Below, piece by piece: positions 27,091 to 36,556 of a stretch of 64,000 bases of DNA. How positions within the stretch are numbered: the stretch's first letter is position 1; every line of letters begins with the position of its first letter. A program made the translations under genes and the position numbers. Below the pieces are notes generated by a model. The model made no database searches and was not told where the DNA came from. It saw only the letters and a list, made by a program, of their open reading frames with translations. This stretch comes from Bryobacterales bacterium F-183 (GTDB lineage: Bacteria; Acidobacteriota; Terriglobia; Bryobacterales; Bryobacteraceae): NCBI GenBank assembly GCA_016865505.2, contig AP025252.1:62001-126000 (forward strand). The letters run 5' to 3'.

Positions 27091-29691
27091 CTAGGACGAT
27101 GCCTCCTCGTGCCGCAGCACACCGCTTTCCATGCGGAACCGTCGCCAGTCGGTCGCCTGCCAAAGCCGTTCGCGTACCTCGTCCTCGCGGTCGCACAACT
27201 CGCGATAGCGAGACGTCGCGTCGGCGTACAGCACCGCCGGATCTCCATCCTCGCGAATCTGCCCGTCTTCAATCACCAGCACGCGCGAAAACACCTTGGT
27301 GCTTGCCACATCGTGCGTGATGCACAGCAGCGTGGCGTCTTTCCACGCTTCACGCGCACGATCGACAAACTCCTCGCGCATGCCGCGATCCAGGCCTCTC
27401 GCAGGCTCGTCCAGGATCGCCAAACGCACCCCGGGGCGGCCATAGGCGCGGGCCATCCGCACGCGTTGACCTTCGCCGCCGCTGACCAAAGTGCCATTCT
27501 CGCCCAAGGCTGTCTGCATGCCATCCGGAAGGTTTTGGATTACACCGCCCAGGTTCGCCAACTCGATCGCGCGCGCAGCATCGAGCGGCTCGCCTTCGTT
27601 CAAGCCGTAGCGAAGGTTGCGCAACAGCGATTGGTTCCACACCTGTACCTGCGGATCCACCCAAGCTGTCTGCTCGCGCAGGCGTCGCAGATGCGCGGCA
27701 TCCAAGCGCTCGCCATCGACAAGAATTTCGCCCGCCGTCGCGCGATACCAACCCAGCAGCAAACCCACCAGGCTGGACTTTCCCGCGCCCGACAACCCGA
27801 CGATGCCCACATGCTCGCCAGGCTCGATCTTCAGGTTGATGTCGTGCAGGATGAGATGTCCGCCAGCCGCCGTCGCGACGTCGCGCATCTCAATCCGCGC
27901 GGCTGTTCCCTTGGGCACGTCGCCAGAAGCCCTCGCCACAATCGCAATCGCTTCCTCAGGCGCACCCAGCGGTTCCAACAGTCGCGTCAGTCCGTTTCGC
28001 AACGCCGGCCACTGCCAGGAAATCGCACACAGCGTACCTCCAATGTCGGGCAAGCTCAAAGTCCAATACACCAGCAAAATCGCCGCAGCAGGACTGGTAT
28101 TGCCACCACTCATCGCCGCATAGACAAGCCACCCTGCGGCCGCGTACGAACACAACAACTGCACCGCGACGATGCCCACAGCCAGCCTCTGCGCGCGCAA
28201 CCCCGCATCGGCCCACAACCGCAACTGGCTGCTCTGCAACCATCGCAATGCAGGACCCGCGCCATGCGTACGCACTGGCACGATTCCCAACAGCGCATCC
28301 AGATAGAACCGCGTTAGCGATCCGCTGTACTCGCGGAACCGCAGGTCGCGCTCCACCAGAAGTGGCTGCCCGAGCAGCGGCACACCGATGGCCGCAAAAG
28401 CAGCCACAATCGCAGGCCAGAACGCATGCGGATAAAACCAAATGATGCCCGCCACCGTGGCCGCCACTGTCGACACACCGCGTACAAACGCCATCGCCAA
28501 TACTGGCGCCTGCCGCAAACCTTGTACCGCATGGGCACGCTGCGCCATGTCCGAAATCAAACGGCTTTGAAAGTATCGATCTCCAAGCCTTGGAATCTTG
28601 AAGTGGAACCGCATTCGCATGCGCAGTTCCAGTTGCCGTCCGGTAGCTCGCAGCAAGTCTTCGGTGGACCATTCGAGCAACGCCAGACACAGCAAGAACA
28701 GCACCAATGCCGCCGCAGCGGCGAACCGTTCCCCAGGCAGCGGCAGATGCGGGGCGAGTCCAATGATGGACCGAAATAAGAGCGCCTCAACCAGCACTGC
28801 GAGCGCTGCCGTAACTCCCGCGCCAAACGCTGCAAAGGCGGTAAACATGCCGCCCTGCCGGATTGCAGACCATAACTCCGCCATCGGACCCGGCGCACTC
28901 GGCTGTCCAACCGCAGTACGCAGCGATTCGGGCAGCGCGTCCATCTGCGCCGCCTGCGTACCCTTGGCCCGCAACGCGACAGCCCCGCGAAAGTACAGCT
29001 CACCAGGCTCGTCCTCCACCGCCACAAAGCGCCAGTAATCCAGCGGAATCAGATCCGGCTGCGCGCACAACTCTACCAGAGAGGGCTCGCCGAGCGACGT
29101 CGCCAAATGTACCGAAGCGTCGAGCGCCGCAAGCTTCTGCCAGTCGTCAGAAGCCGCCGCGGTACGAATCAATTCCTTCGCGCGCGCCGAACTCACACCG
29201 CCGCGACGCATCCTGGCAGCAAGCGGCTTCAAAAAGTCGTCGCTACGCGCCCACTCCAGCCACCCATCGGCGGGAACCTGCTGCGTGTGCAAGTACACAT
29301 CGCGCAAAAAGCTCGTGGCGCTCACCCAACGCAACCCCGCTGCTGGATCCATCACCTGCAGCATCGCGCCGACGCGCCGCCACACGACAACAAAGTGCGT
29401 GCCCGCGCCTTCCAGCTTCACCACGACGATGCACGGCAGCAGTGCAGCCTCAGGAATCAGCAGATGATCGACAGGCACCACCACCTGCTCGGCGATCAAC
29501 CCCAGCTTGTTTGCGATCTCTTCCAGCGAGTCGATCGACGTACCGTCGACGTCGGTGTGGCAGGCCTCGCGCAACCGTCCGTACGACGCGGAGATCCCAA
29601 AGCCTTCCAGCAGCGACTTCAACGCCGCAGGACCGCAGTCCATCGCGGACGTCTGAATCACTTCCGGTGCGAACCACCGCTTGCGGCTCAC
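27091..29691 (-). CDS. C39-peptidase ABC transporter with an extra domain
   Basis: An 866-residue transporter that should cleave a leader and export the peptide. The C39 papain-like domain is at 1-130 with Cys19 (S-A-M-D-C-G-P-A-A-L), His99 (G-T-H-F-V-V) and Asp115. Residues about 135-280 form an insertion without membrane character, absent from ordinary C39 exporters of about 700 residues. Membrane helices occupy about 285-560. The ATPase has Walker A at 632-639, V-S-G-G-E at 736-740, Walker B ending D761-E762, and His793. The catalytic residues look intact. Confidence 0.8.
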   Translation of the reverse strand: MSRKRWFAPEVIQTSAMDCGPAALKSLLEGFGISASYGRLREACHTDVDGTSIDSLEEIANKLGLIAEQVVVPVDHLLIPEAALLPCIVVVKLEGAGTHFVVVWRRVGAMLQVMDPAAGLRWVSATSFLRDVYLHTQQVPADGWLEWARSDDFLKPLAARMRRGGVSSARAKELIRTAAASDDWQKLAALDASVHLATSLGEPSLVELCAQPDLIPLDYWRFVAVEDEPGELYFRGAVALRAKGTQAAQMDALPESLRTAVGQPSAPGPMAELWSAIRQGGMFTAFAAFGAGVTAALAVLVEALLFRSIIGLAPHLPLPGERFAAAAALVLFLLCLALLEWSTEDLLRATGRQLELRMRMRFHFKIPRLGDRYFQSRLISDMAQRAHAVQGLRQAPVLAMAFVRGVSTVAATVAGIIWFYPHAFWPAIVAAFAAIGVPLLGQPLLVERDLRFREYSGSLTRFYLDALLGIVPVRTHGAGPALRWLQSSQLRLWADAGLRAQRLAVGIVAVQLLCSYAAAGWLVYAAMSGGNTSPAAAILLVYWTLSLPDIGGTLCAISWQWPALRNGLTRLLEPLGAPEEAIAIVARASGDVPKGTAARIEMRDVATAAGGHLILHDINLKIEPGEHVGIVGLSGAGKSSLVGLLLGWYRATAGEILVDGERLDAAHLRRLREQTAWVDPQVQVWNQSLLRNLRYGLNEGEPLDAARAIELANLGGVIQNLPDGMQTALGENGTLVSGGEGQRVRMARAYGRPGVRLAILDEPARGLDRGMREEFVDRAREAWKDATLLCITHDVASTKVFSRVLVIEDGQIREDGDPAVLYADATSRYRELCDREDEVRERLWQATDWRRFRMESGVLRHEEASS

Positions 29692-30860
29692 TGCTTCGGC
29701 GCCTCTGCGTTACCGGTCATCCACTGTCCTGCGGTACGCAGGATCAAACCCAGTGGCGGTGTACTTTCCACTTCTACTTCCACTTCGCCCGGCATGCCGT
29801 GCGTCAGCGCGACGTTGGCCAGCGGCTTCTTGATCCGCAACTCCACCCGAGCCCGATCATCGCGATCCTCGCCTGCCACCTTGGACACTTCGGCCTCCAC
29901 CACGCCAAACTCCATCCATGGATAACCGCGCAATCGCATCTTCGCCTTGGCACCTTCGCGCAAGCGTCCGAATACAGCCTGCGGCGGGAATGACGCCACG
30001 ATCTTCAAGTCACCGGACGACGGTACGATCGACCCCACGCGTGTACCCTGCGTCAACACACCGCCAGTACGCAAAACCAACGCCTCACCAATACGGCCGG
30101 AAATCGGCGCACGGATCAGCTTTTGCGTGACGTCGTAACTGGCCCGGTCCACCGCTGCGACGGAATTAGACCTGGCCGATTCCAGCTTGGCGATGTCCGC
30201 GCGAATGGTCGCAATGCGAACCAGCCTCTCTTCGTCGCGCGTGGTCTGCTCGCGGCGAATGCGTTCGATGGACGCCTGCGCTGTACTCACCGCGCGTGTC
30301 AGCCGTTCCAACTCGGCATCGGCTTCTTCCAGATCCTTCTCTGGCACCAGCTTTTCGCGGAACATCCGCTCTGCACGCGCACGCCGTACCTTGGCGGCCT
30401 GCACCGGCGCCTGCTGTTCGCGCACCTTGGCTTCGGCCTCGGCCACTTGCGATGCGGCGGTTTGCTGCTCGGCGCGACCCGCGTTTTCTTCCTGCACAAT
30501 CTGCACGCGCAACGCGGCGATTTGCGGCTCCACGCCTTGCAATCGCGCCCGCTCTTCCCGCACCTGCAGTTCCTCAGGCAGCGAATCGAGTTCCACCAGA
30601 ACATCGCCCTTTTGGACATCCATTCCCATCACCAGGTGTGAGGCGACGATCCGCCCTGTCATTTGGGATTGAATCGGGGACGTGTCGATTTCCAGCCGCG
30701 CCGACGAGGACGTCTCATACAACGTCACCGGCACCCGCACGATCCAGTACCCCAGTGCCGCCAGCGCCGCCAGCGCCGTAAACAGGCGCAGGAAAACGCC
30801 GCCAAGACGCGGCCGGTCCAACGCGCGGAACGTTTTGCTGAACGCCGTAAGCAGCTCCAT
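29688..30860 (-). CDS. HlyD-family membrane fusion protein
   Basis: A 390-residue periplasmic adaptor. One N-terminal helix (about 25-46) anchors it, followed by a lipoyl-like half (S-Q-M-T-G-R-I, Q-K-G-D-V-L-V-E-L-D), a long coiled coil (about 97-262) rich in Glu, Arg, Ala and Gln, and the second half with L-I-R-A-P-I-S-G-R-I-G. Its stop overlaps the start of the C39-ABC gene by 4 bases, so it is the first gene of the exporter operon. No outer-membrane TolC-type gene is nearby. Confidence 0.85.
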   Translation of the reverse strand: MELLTAFSKTFRALDRPRLGGVFLRLFTALAALAALGYWIVRVPVTLYETSSSARLEIDTSPIQSQMTGRIVASHLVMGMDVQKGDVLVELDSLPEELQVREERARLQGVEPQIAALRVQIVQEENAGRAEQQTAASQVAEAEAKVREQQAPVQAAKVRRARAERMFREKLVPEKDLEEADAELERLTRAVSTAQASIERIRREQTTRDEERLVRIATIRADIAKLESARSNSVAAVDRASYDVTQKLIRAPISGRIGEALVLRTGGVLTQGTRVGSIVPSSGDLKIVASFPPQAVFGRLREGAKAKMRLRGYPWMEFGVVEAEVSKVAGEDRDDRARVELRIKKPLANVALTHGMPGEVEVEVESTPPLGLILRTAGQWMTGNAEAPKQ

Positions 30861-30872
30861 CGGTGCCTACGA

Positions 30873-30878
30873 ATTGTA
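30873..30878 (-). promoter_or_regulatory. Candidate -10 box for the exporter operon
   Basis: TACAAT on the minus strand, 12 bases before the HlyD ATG at 30860. No recognisable -35. Confidence 0.35.
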
Positions 30879-30906
30879 CTCAACTTACCCCGCCCGGAGC
30901 ACGCGC

Positions 30907-30912
30907 TACACT
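30907..30912 (+). promoter_or_regulatory. Candidate -10 box for the RidA-like gene
   Basis: TACACT on the plus strand, 9 bases before ATG 30922. Confidence 0.35.
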
Positions 30913-30921
30913 GGCAAACGA

Positions 30922-31365
30922 ATGAGTTTCCAGAAGGCTGCCGAAGCGCTCGGCATACAGTTTGCAGCACAGACGCCGGGGTATTTGAACCTCTGCATCC
31001 GCTCCGGTTCCCAGTTGATCACCTCGGGCCATGTCAGCACCCTCAAGGGCAAGCTGGGTGCCGATCTCGACACCAAGGCCGGTTACGACGCCGCGCGCGA
31101 CTGCGCCGTCAAGATCCTCCAGTCCGTCTGGAACGCCCACGGCACCCTCGATGGGCTGAAGGTCATCAAGGTCCTGGGCTGCGTCAACTCCGCGCCGGAC
31201 TTTATCGAGCAGCACTTGGTCATCAACGGTGCGTCCGACCTCTTTCATGAGATCTTCGGCAAGACCGGCAACGGCTTTCACGCGCGCAGCGCTCTGGGCT
31301 TCGCCTCGCTTCCCACAGGCGCGGCCGTTGAGGTAGAAGCGATCTTCGAAATTGTCAGCGAGTAG
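30922..31365 (+). CDS. RidA/YjgF family protein
   Basis: A 147-residue member of the RidA superfamily, which in the canonical case hydrolyses reactive enamines or imines made by PLP enzymes. It shows L-I-T-S-G-H-V-S near the start and the terminal signature H-A-R-S-A-L-G-F-A-S-L-P-T-G-A-A-V-E-V-E-A, with the arginine that contacts the substrate carboxylate. It is of the longer subgroup (140-150 residues) rather than archetypal RidA. The ankyrin gene begins inside its last 14 bases. Confidence 0.85.
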   Translation: MSFQKAAEALGIQFAAQTPGYLNLCIRSGSQLITSGHVSTLKGKLGADLDTKAGYDAARDCAVKILQSVWNAHGTLDGLKVIKVLGCVNSAPDFIEQHLVINGASDLFHEIFGKTGNGFHARSALGFASLPTGAAVEVEAIFEIVSE

Positions 31366-32584
31366 CATCCAACTCGACGCCTGGCTCGACAAGGTCTACG
31401 GGACGGGGCACGAAATCCCCCGTCCTTCGGAGGCCGAAGCCGCGTTACGTTCCAACCCCGAACTCGCCCGTCTCGCCCCGTACGCCGCCGGCGATCTCGA
31501 AGCGATCCGAGCCAACCCCTCTGCAACCCATCGAGGCATGCCGCCGCTCGTCGCTGTCACGATGTCCAGCCTGTCGCGCATCCGCCCCAACGACTTTCTG
31601 GCCTGCGCCGAGCACCTGGTCAAGCAAGGGGAACCGCTCGACTCCTGGTGGGAAGCACCTGCGTTTCCAGGCTCCCGGCTGACACCCCTGTACGGCGCCG
31701 CCGGCATGAACCACGTCGCGTCCATCACCAAGCTCCTGCTCGATGCCGGAGCGAACCCGGACGACAACGAATCGCTCTACCACTCGATCGAAGCGCACGA
31801 CCTCACCTGCTTCCGTCTGCTCCTGGCCGCCAAAGCCAATCCCAACGGGTGCAACGCGCTGCTCCATGCTCTCGATTACGACCGTCTGGAGATCATCGAG
31901 GCCCTCCTCGCCGCCGGAGCCGACCCCAATGAGGAACGCCCCGCGCTCCACTGGGCGATCTACCGCCGCCGCAGCCCGGCGCACATCCGTACGCTCCTGA
32001 ACGCAGGCGCTGATCCGACATACAAGATCCACGGCATGACCATGGCCCGCATGGCGCTCTACTTCGGTATGAAGGAAGCCGCCGCCATGCTCGCCGAACG
32101 TACCGGCGAAACCTTCGATCAGCCGATCGACCGCTTCATCGCAGCCTGCACCAGCGCCGATCGCGACACCGCCAAGAGCCTCATCCAGGCCGACCCGACG
32201 CTCATTCAGAAGCTACCCGAAGGCGCCCACCGCCTCCTGCCGGACCTTGTGCAGGCGAAGGCGAACTCGAGCGTCAAGCTGATGGTGGAAACCGGCTGGC
32301 CCATCGAAGCCATCGGCGGCGATTGGAAAGCCACCGCGCTAAACCTCGCGATCTTCCGCGGCGACACCGACCTCACGCGCTTCCTCCTCAAGCACGGCGC
32401 GAGTTGGGAAACGCAGCACGGCTTCGGCAGCGATGCGCGCGGTACGCTGGCTTGGGCCTCCCGCAACAATCCCTGGGCGGACACCCTAAGCTGCGCCAAA
32501 GCGTTGATCGAGGCGGGCATGCCCAAACCCAGCCAAGTCTCGGACTATTCGCCTGCCATCCAGGCCTACTTCGCATCACTGTAA
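31352..32584 (+). CDS. Ankyrin-repeat protein
   Basis: A 410-residue protein with no signal peptide. Ankyrin-type repeats run from about 110 to 235 and again from about 325 to the end, with recognisable L-L-L-D-A-G-A-N-P, L-L-A-A-G-A-D-P-N, L-L-N-A-G-A-D-P and F-L-L-K-H-G-A cores. The start codon is TTG at 31352, inside the RidA-like gene, implying coupled translation. Ankyrin repeats mediate protein binding; the partner is unknown, though coupling suggests it acts with the RidA-like protein. Confidence 0.8.
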   Translation: MSASSIQLDAWLDKVYGTGHEIPRPSEAEAALRSNPELARLAPYAAGDLEAIRANPSATHRGMPPLVAVTMSSLSRIRPNDFLACAEHLVKQGEPLDSWWEAPAFPGSRLTPLYGAAGMNHVASITKLLLDAGANPDDNESLYHSIEAHDLTCFRLLLAAKANPNGCNALLHALDYDRLEIIEALLAAGADPNEERPALHWAIYRRRSPAHIRTLLNAGADPTYKIHGMTMARMALYFGMKEAAAMLAERTGETFDQPIDRFIAACTSADRDTAKSLIQADPTLIQKLPEGAHRLLPDLVQAKANSSVKLMVETGWPIEAIGGDWKATALNLAIFRGDTDLTRFLLKHGASWETQHGFGSDARGTLAWASRNNPWADTLSCAKALIEAGMPKPSQVSDYSPAIQAYFASL

Positions 32585-32590
32585 CGGCGA

Positions 32591-32596
32591 TATGAT
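32591..32596 (+). promoter_or_regulatory. Candidate -10 box for the SGNH gene
   Basis: TATGAT, 9 bases before ATG 32606, in the 21-base gap after the ankyrin gene. Confidence 0.35.
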
Positions 32597-32605
32597 CGTC
32601 GAGTC

Positions 32606-33289
32606 ATGCTCGTCGCGATCCTTACTGGTGCACTGCTACTCGCTCAGCAACAGCAGCCACCGCCGCCTCCAGACCCTGCGCTCTTACCCGTCGCGGACAC
32701 CCCAGGCCTCCCTCGCATACTGCTCATCGGCGACAGCATCTCCATCGGCTATACCTTAGGCGTCCGCGCCAAGCTTGCCGGCAAGGCAAACGTACATCGC
32801 ATCCTCGAAAACGCCGGACCCACCATCAACGGCACCGGCAAGATCGAACAGTGGCTTGGCAACGACACCCGCCCCTGGGACCTCGTGCACGTCAACTTCG
32901 GCCTGCATGACCTCAAGCGCGACGACGGCCTCAACCGCCAAGTCTCCACGGAAGACTACGAACGCAACCTTCGCGACATCATCCGTAAGGTCAAGGCTCG
33001 CTCGCGCCACGTCATCTGGGCATCCACAACGCCGGTTCCAGAAGGCAAGGTGAGCCCCCATCGCGTACCGGCCGACGTGGCCATTTACAATGCCATCGCC
33101 GCTAAAGTGATGCATGACGAACAGATCCCGATCAACGATCTGTACGCTTTCTCACTGCCGCATTTGGCAACCTGGCAGCGTCCGGTGAACGTCCATTTTG
33201 TAGAGGCTGGTTACGATGCACTTGCCACGCAAGTCGCGGCAATCGTTGCAAAAACCTTACAACTCAAAATCCAGCCGGAATTAAGATAG
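32606..33289 (+). CDS. Secreted SGNH/GDSL hydrolase
   Basis: A 227-residue esterase-like protein with a signal peptide (MLVAILTGALLLAQ) and a poly-Q/P linker. Block I is L-L-I-G-D-S-I-S-I-G with the nucleophile Ser, the Gly block lies in E-N-A-G-P-T, and the Asn block in V-N-F-G-L-H-D-L. The final block reads V-N-V-H-F-V-E-A-G-Y: His is present, but where many relatives have an Asp two or three residues before it there are Asn and Val. Substrate unknown; probably acyl or acetyl esters on glycans. Seven bases precede the DUF1592 gene. Confidence 0.8.
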   Translation: MLVAILTGALLLAQQQQPPPPPDPALLPVADTPGLPRILLIGDSISIGYTLGVRAKLAGKANVHRILENAGPTINGTGKIEQWLGNDTRPWDLVHVNFGLHDLKRDDGLNRQVSTEDYERNLRDIIRKVKARSRHVIWASTTPVPEGKVSPHRVPADVAIYNAIAAKVMHDEQIPINDLYAFSLPHLATWQRPVNVHFVEAGYDALATQVAAIVAKTLQLKIQPELR

Positions 33290-33296
33290 AGGCAAC

Positions 33297-35204
33297 TTGC
33301 ACACCCGGGTCACAATCGGAACCGTCGCACTGGCTCTTTGCTCCGGTGCTTACGCGCAAGAGAAGTTCGACCATTCGCAGCAGTTCTTGAAGACCTACTG
33401 CGGCAATTGCCATTCGGCCAAAGCCAAGCTCGGCGGCTTTAGCATCGCGCCGCTCGAAAAGCCCGAAAGCCTTAAGACCGAAGCCGCTCGCTGGCTATCC
33501 AGCGGTCGCCGCGTGATGAACGGTGAGATGCCGCCCAAAGGCGCACCCGCTCCCCCGCTTGATGCCCGCGAAGAGTTTTCCAACTGGGTGGAACGTTCGC
33601 TACGCGAAACCGCGTGCTCCGCAGGCGTCAAGGCAGGACCTTCGCTCATCCGCCGCCTCAATCGCGATGAGTACTCCGCCACCTTGCGCGACCTGATTGA
33701 ACTGCAGATGGACGTCAGCGGACGTCTCCCGGCCGATGGTGCCGGCGGCGAAGGTTTTGATAACGCCGCGGAAACGCTCTTCCTTTCGCCTTTGCACTCC
33801 GAAAAGTATATGGAGATCGCAAAGTTCGCCATGGACTTCGCCGCCCGCGAATTCAAGCCGCGCCACAAGATCCTGGTCGCCAAGCCGGGCTCCGGCGTCA
33901 GCGAAGAAACGGCCATGCGTCTCATCCTGGCCAAATTTCTGCCCAACGCTTTCCGCCGTCCGGTGGATGACGCGGCCCAGCGTCCGTACCTCGATCTCTT
34001 CCGCGCGGCTCGCAAGGCCGGCCAGACGTATGAAGAATCCGTCTTCTACGCGCTGCGTGGCGTTCTGATTTCGCCGCAGTTCCTGTTCCGTTTGGAACCC
34101 GCCAACAACACGGGCGCGGAGCGTCCGCTCGATAGTTATGCGCTCGCCAGCCGCCTGTCGTACTTCCTCTGGGGCAGCATGCCCGACGAACTTCTGTTCG
34201 ACATCGCGGACTCGGGCAAGCTGCACGAACCCGAAGTGGTCAAGACGTTGATCGGCGTCATGCTGCGCAGCGAAAAGTCACGTACCTTCGCCCAGCGCTT
34301 TGTCGAACAGTGGCTGCATACGCGTGAACTGTTGGGCAACAAGGCACCCGATGCCGCGCTGTTCCCCACCTATGCGGCGAGCGAAGAACTACGGTCGGAC
34401 ATCCGTCTGCAGCCCGTGTACTTCTTCCGCGAAGTCTTCATTCGCGACGAGTCTCTGCTCAACTTTATTGACTCGAAGTACTCGATCGGCACCAACAACC
34501 TCGCCAAACACTTCGACCTCAAGCTGGCGCTCAACAAGAACCAGAGCGCACAACCGCATTGGATCGAGTTGCCAGAGAACTCGAATCGCGGCGGCCTTCT
34601 CGGCATGCCTGCGGTGCTAGCGGTATCGTCGCATCCGTACCGCACCAGCCCTGTCCTGCGCGGCGCCTGGATCCTCGAAAACTTCCTGGGCACGCCGCCT
34701 CCGCCACCGCCACCGAACGTACCTGCGCTCGACGACGCGAAAGGCGCGGCCAGCGTCAAGACGGTACGCGAAAAGCTGTCGCTGCATCGTGAGAACGCAG
34801 TTTGCGCCAGTTGCCATTCCCGCATCGATCCTTTGGGTTTCGCGCTCGAAAACTACGATGTTCTGGGCCGTTGGCGTACCGAAGAGAACGGCGCCCCAGT
34901 CGATGCCCATGCCGAACTTCTCGACGGCACCAAGTTTGAAGGTCCCACTGGCCTGAAGCAGATGCTCATGGACCGCAAGGATCTGTTCGTTCGCAACCTT
35001 GCCGCCAAACTGCTCGGCTACGCTCTGGGCCGCGGTCTGACGCTCAATGACTCCTGTACACTGGATGAAATTGTTGCTGCAGTAAAGCAGAACAACTACA
35101 GTTCACGAAGCTTGCTCGAAGCTATCGTCCTAAGCCGCCCGTTCCGCTATCAGGCGCCATCGGTGGATCCTGCCACCGTTACCAAAAGAGAGGTTAAGAA
35201 CTGA
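33297..35204 (+). CDS. DUF1592/DUF1588 family secreted cytochrome-like protein
   Basis: A 635-residue exported protein of the group common in Planctomycetes and Acidobacteria. After the signal peptide a c-type haem motif C-G-N-C-H occurs at 35-39 and a second C-A-S-C-H near 500 in the DUF1588 part. The conserved blocks R-L-N-R-D-E-Y (DUF1587), R-L-S-Y-F-L-W-G-S-M-P (DUF1592), H-P-Y-R-T-S-P-V-L-R-G (DUF1588) and a DUF1585 tail are in order. The start is TTG with GAGG 4 bases upstream. It is directly followed by DUF1552, its usual partner; the reaction is unknown. Confidence 0.88.
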   Translation: MHTRVTIGTVALALCSGAYAQEKFDHSQQFLKTYCGNCHSAKAKLGGFSIAPLEKPESLKTEAARWLSSGRRVMNGEMPPKGAPAPPLDAREEFSNWVERSLRETACSAGVKAGPSLIRRLNRDEYSATLRDLIELQMDVSGRLPADGAGGEGFDNAAETLFLSPLHSEKYMEIAKFAMDFAAREFKPRHKILVAKPGSGVSEETAMRLILAKFLPNAFRRPVDDAAQRPYLDLFRAARKAGQTYEESVFYALRGVLISPQFLFRLEPANNTGAERPLDSYALASRLSYFLWGSMPDELLFDIADSGKLHEPEVVKTLIGVMLRSEKSRTFAQRFVEQWLHTRELLGNKAPDAALFPTYAASEELRSDIRLQPVYFFREVFIRDESLLNFIDSKYSIGTNNLAKHFDLKLALNKNQSAQPHWIELPENSNRGGLLGMPAVLAVSSHPYRTSPVLRGAWILENFLGTPPPPPPPNVPALDDAKGAASVKTVREKLSLHRENAVCASCHSRIDPLGFALENYDVLGRWRTEENGAPVDAHAELLDGTKFEGPTGLKQMLMDRKDLFVRNLAAKLLGYALGRGLTLNDSCTLDEIVAAVKQNNYSSRSLLEAIVLSRPFRYQAPSVDPATVTKREVKN

Positions 35205-35205
35205 C

Positions 35206-36552
35206 ATGAATCGCTTCCGGATTTCCCGCCGTACCCTGCTCCGTGGAGCAGGCGCGAGCCTCGGTCTGCCCTGGCTGGAAGCGATGGCACACGCCAACAC
35301 CACCTCCACGGGACCCAACGCCGGCAAGCCCCCCGTCCGCATGGCGTACCTGTACATGCCCAACGGCGTGAACGTGAAGCATTGGACGCCTGAAGGTACC
35401 GGCACGGACTTCAAGCTCTCCAAAACGCTCGAGCCTCTCGCCCCGGTCAAAGACAAGATCAACGTTCTCTCGAACCTCTGGAATCAGGGCTCCAAGGGCG
35501 GCGACGGACACTACGTCAAAGAGTCCGCCATCCTCACCTGCACCACCATCAAGAAGACCCCCGGCGCTGACATCGGCAACGGCGTCTCAGTGGATCAGGT
35601 AGCAGCCCAGCGCGTCGGTGCCGCCACGCCGCTACCGTCTCTCGAACTGGGTGTAACCCCCGTCGCCATTGGCGTTGATGCTGTCGTCGGCTACACGCGA
35701 ATCTACGGTTCGCACATCGCCTGGTCCTCACCCAGCACGCCGCTCGCCCGCGAAATCAATCCCCGCTCGGTGTGGGAGCGCCTCTTCCGCGCAGGCAACG
35801 GTACCCCCGCCAACACCGCCAAGATGGACAAGCTCCTGCTGGACCGTGTGCTCGGCGACGCCAACGCCCTTCGCTCCCAACTCGGCACCGCGGACCGTCA
35901 CCGCATCGATGAATACCTTTCCGTCATGCGCGGCATGGAAGAGCGCGTTGAGCGTTCCTCGCAAGCTTCGCGCCGGACGTGGAAGGCCCGCGCTCCGCTC
36001 ACCGAAGCCTCCCGGCCGCCAGAGGAACCCAACGGTCACGCCGATCACGTCCGCCTCATGATGGACATGATCGCCACCGCCTTTGAGACCGACACGACGC
36101 GCATCGCGACGTTCATGTTTGGCAACGCCGTCAGCAACGTCAGCTTCCGCTTCCTCGAAGGTTGCAGCGCCGGACATCACGACGTCTCGCACCATTCCAA
36201 GGACGAAGACAAGCTCCGCCAGTACGAGATCATCAGCCGCTGGCACATCGAACAGTACTCCTACCTTCTGCAGCGCCTCGCCGCGATGAAGGAAGGCGAA
36301 TCCACAGTGCTCGACAACTCCATGGTGATGTTCGCCTCTGCGCTCAGCGATGGGGACCGGCACGATCCCCACAAGCTTCCCATCGTCGTCGGTGGCGGAG
36401 GCGGTGGACGTCTCAACACCGGCCAGCACCTCGAGTACACGGTGGACGATCCGCTCTCGAACCTTTACGTCTCAATGCTCGACGCCTTCGGCGCACCCGT
36501 CGAACGCTTCGCAGACAGCACCGGCCCGCTGCGTGGTCTGTTGAAGGGCTAA
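35206..36552 (+). CDS. Tat-exported DUF1552 protein
   Basis: A 448-residue protein with a twin-arginine signal (F-R-I-S-R-R-T-L-L-R-G-A-G). The DUF1552 body includes R-M-A-Y-L-Y-M-P-N-G-V-N, a block G-D-G-H-Y-V-K, and G-H-H-D-V-S-H-H near 325. The fold resembles sulfatase/alkaline-phosphatase-like DUF1501 relatives, but the metal site is not demonstrable from sequence. Its ATG is 1 base after the DUF1592 stop; the constant pairing in other genomes suggests a joint role, perhaps cytochrome-linked oxidation of a polymer. That role is speculation. Confidence 0.88.
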   Translation: MNRFRISRRTLLRGAGASLGLPWLEAMAHANTTSTGPNAGKPPVRMAYLYMPNGVNVKHWTPEGTGTDFKLSKTLEPLAPVKDKINVLSNLWNQGSKGGDGHYVKESAILTCTTIKKTPGADIGNGVSVDQVAAQRVGAATPLPSLELGVTPVAIGVDAVVGYTRIYGSHIAWSSPSTPLAREINPRSVWERLFRAGNGTPANTAKMDKLLLDRVLGDANALRSQLGTADRHRIDEYLSVMRGMEERVERSSQASRRTWKARAPLTEASRPPEEPNGHADHVRLMMDMIATAFETDTTRIATFMFGNAVSNVSFRFLEGCSAGHHDVSHHSKDEDKLRQYEIISRWHIEQYSYLLQRLAAMKEGESTVLDNSMVMFASALSDGDRHDPHKLPIVVGGGGGGRLNTGQHLEYTVDDPLSNLYVSMLDAFGAPVERFADSTGPLRGLLKG

Positions 36553-36556
36553 CACC

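Noticed and set aside
26689-28317. A 542-codon plus-strand frame across both ABC transporter genes
   Set aside because: It crosses two genes with complete ABC motifs on the other strand and has an R/Q/H-rich shadow composition.
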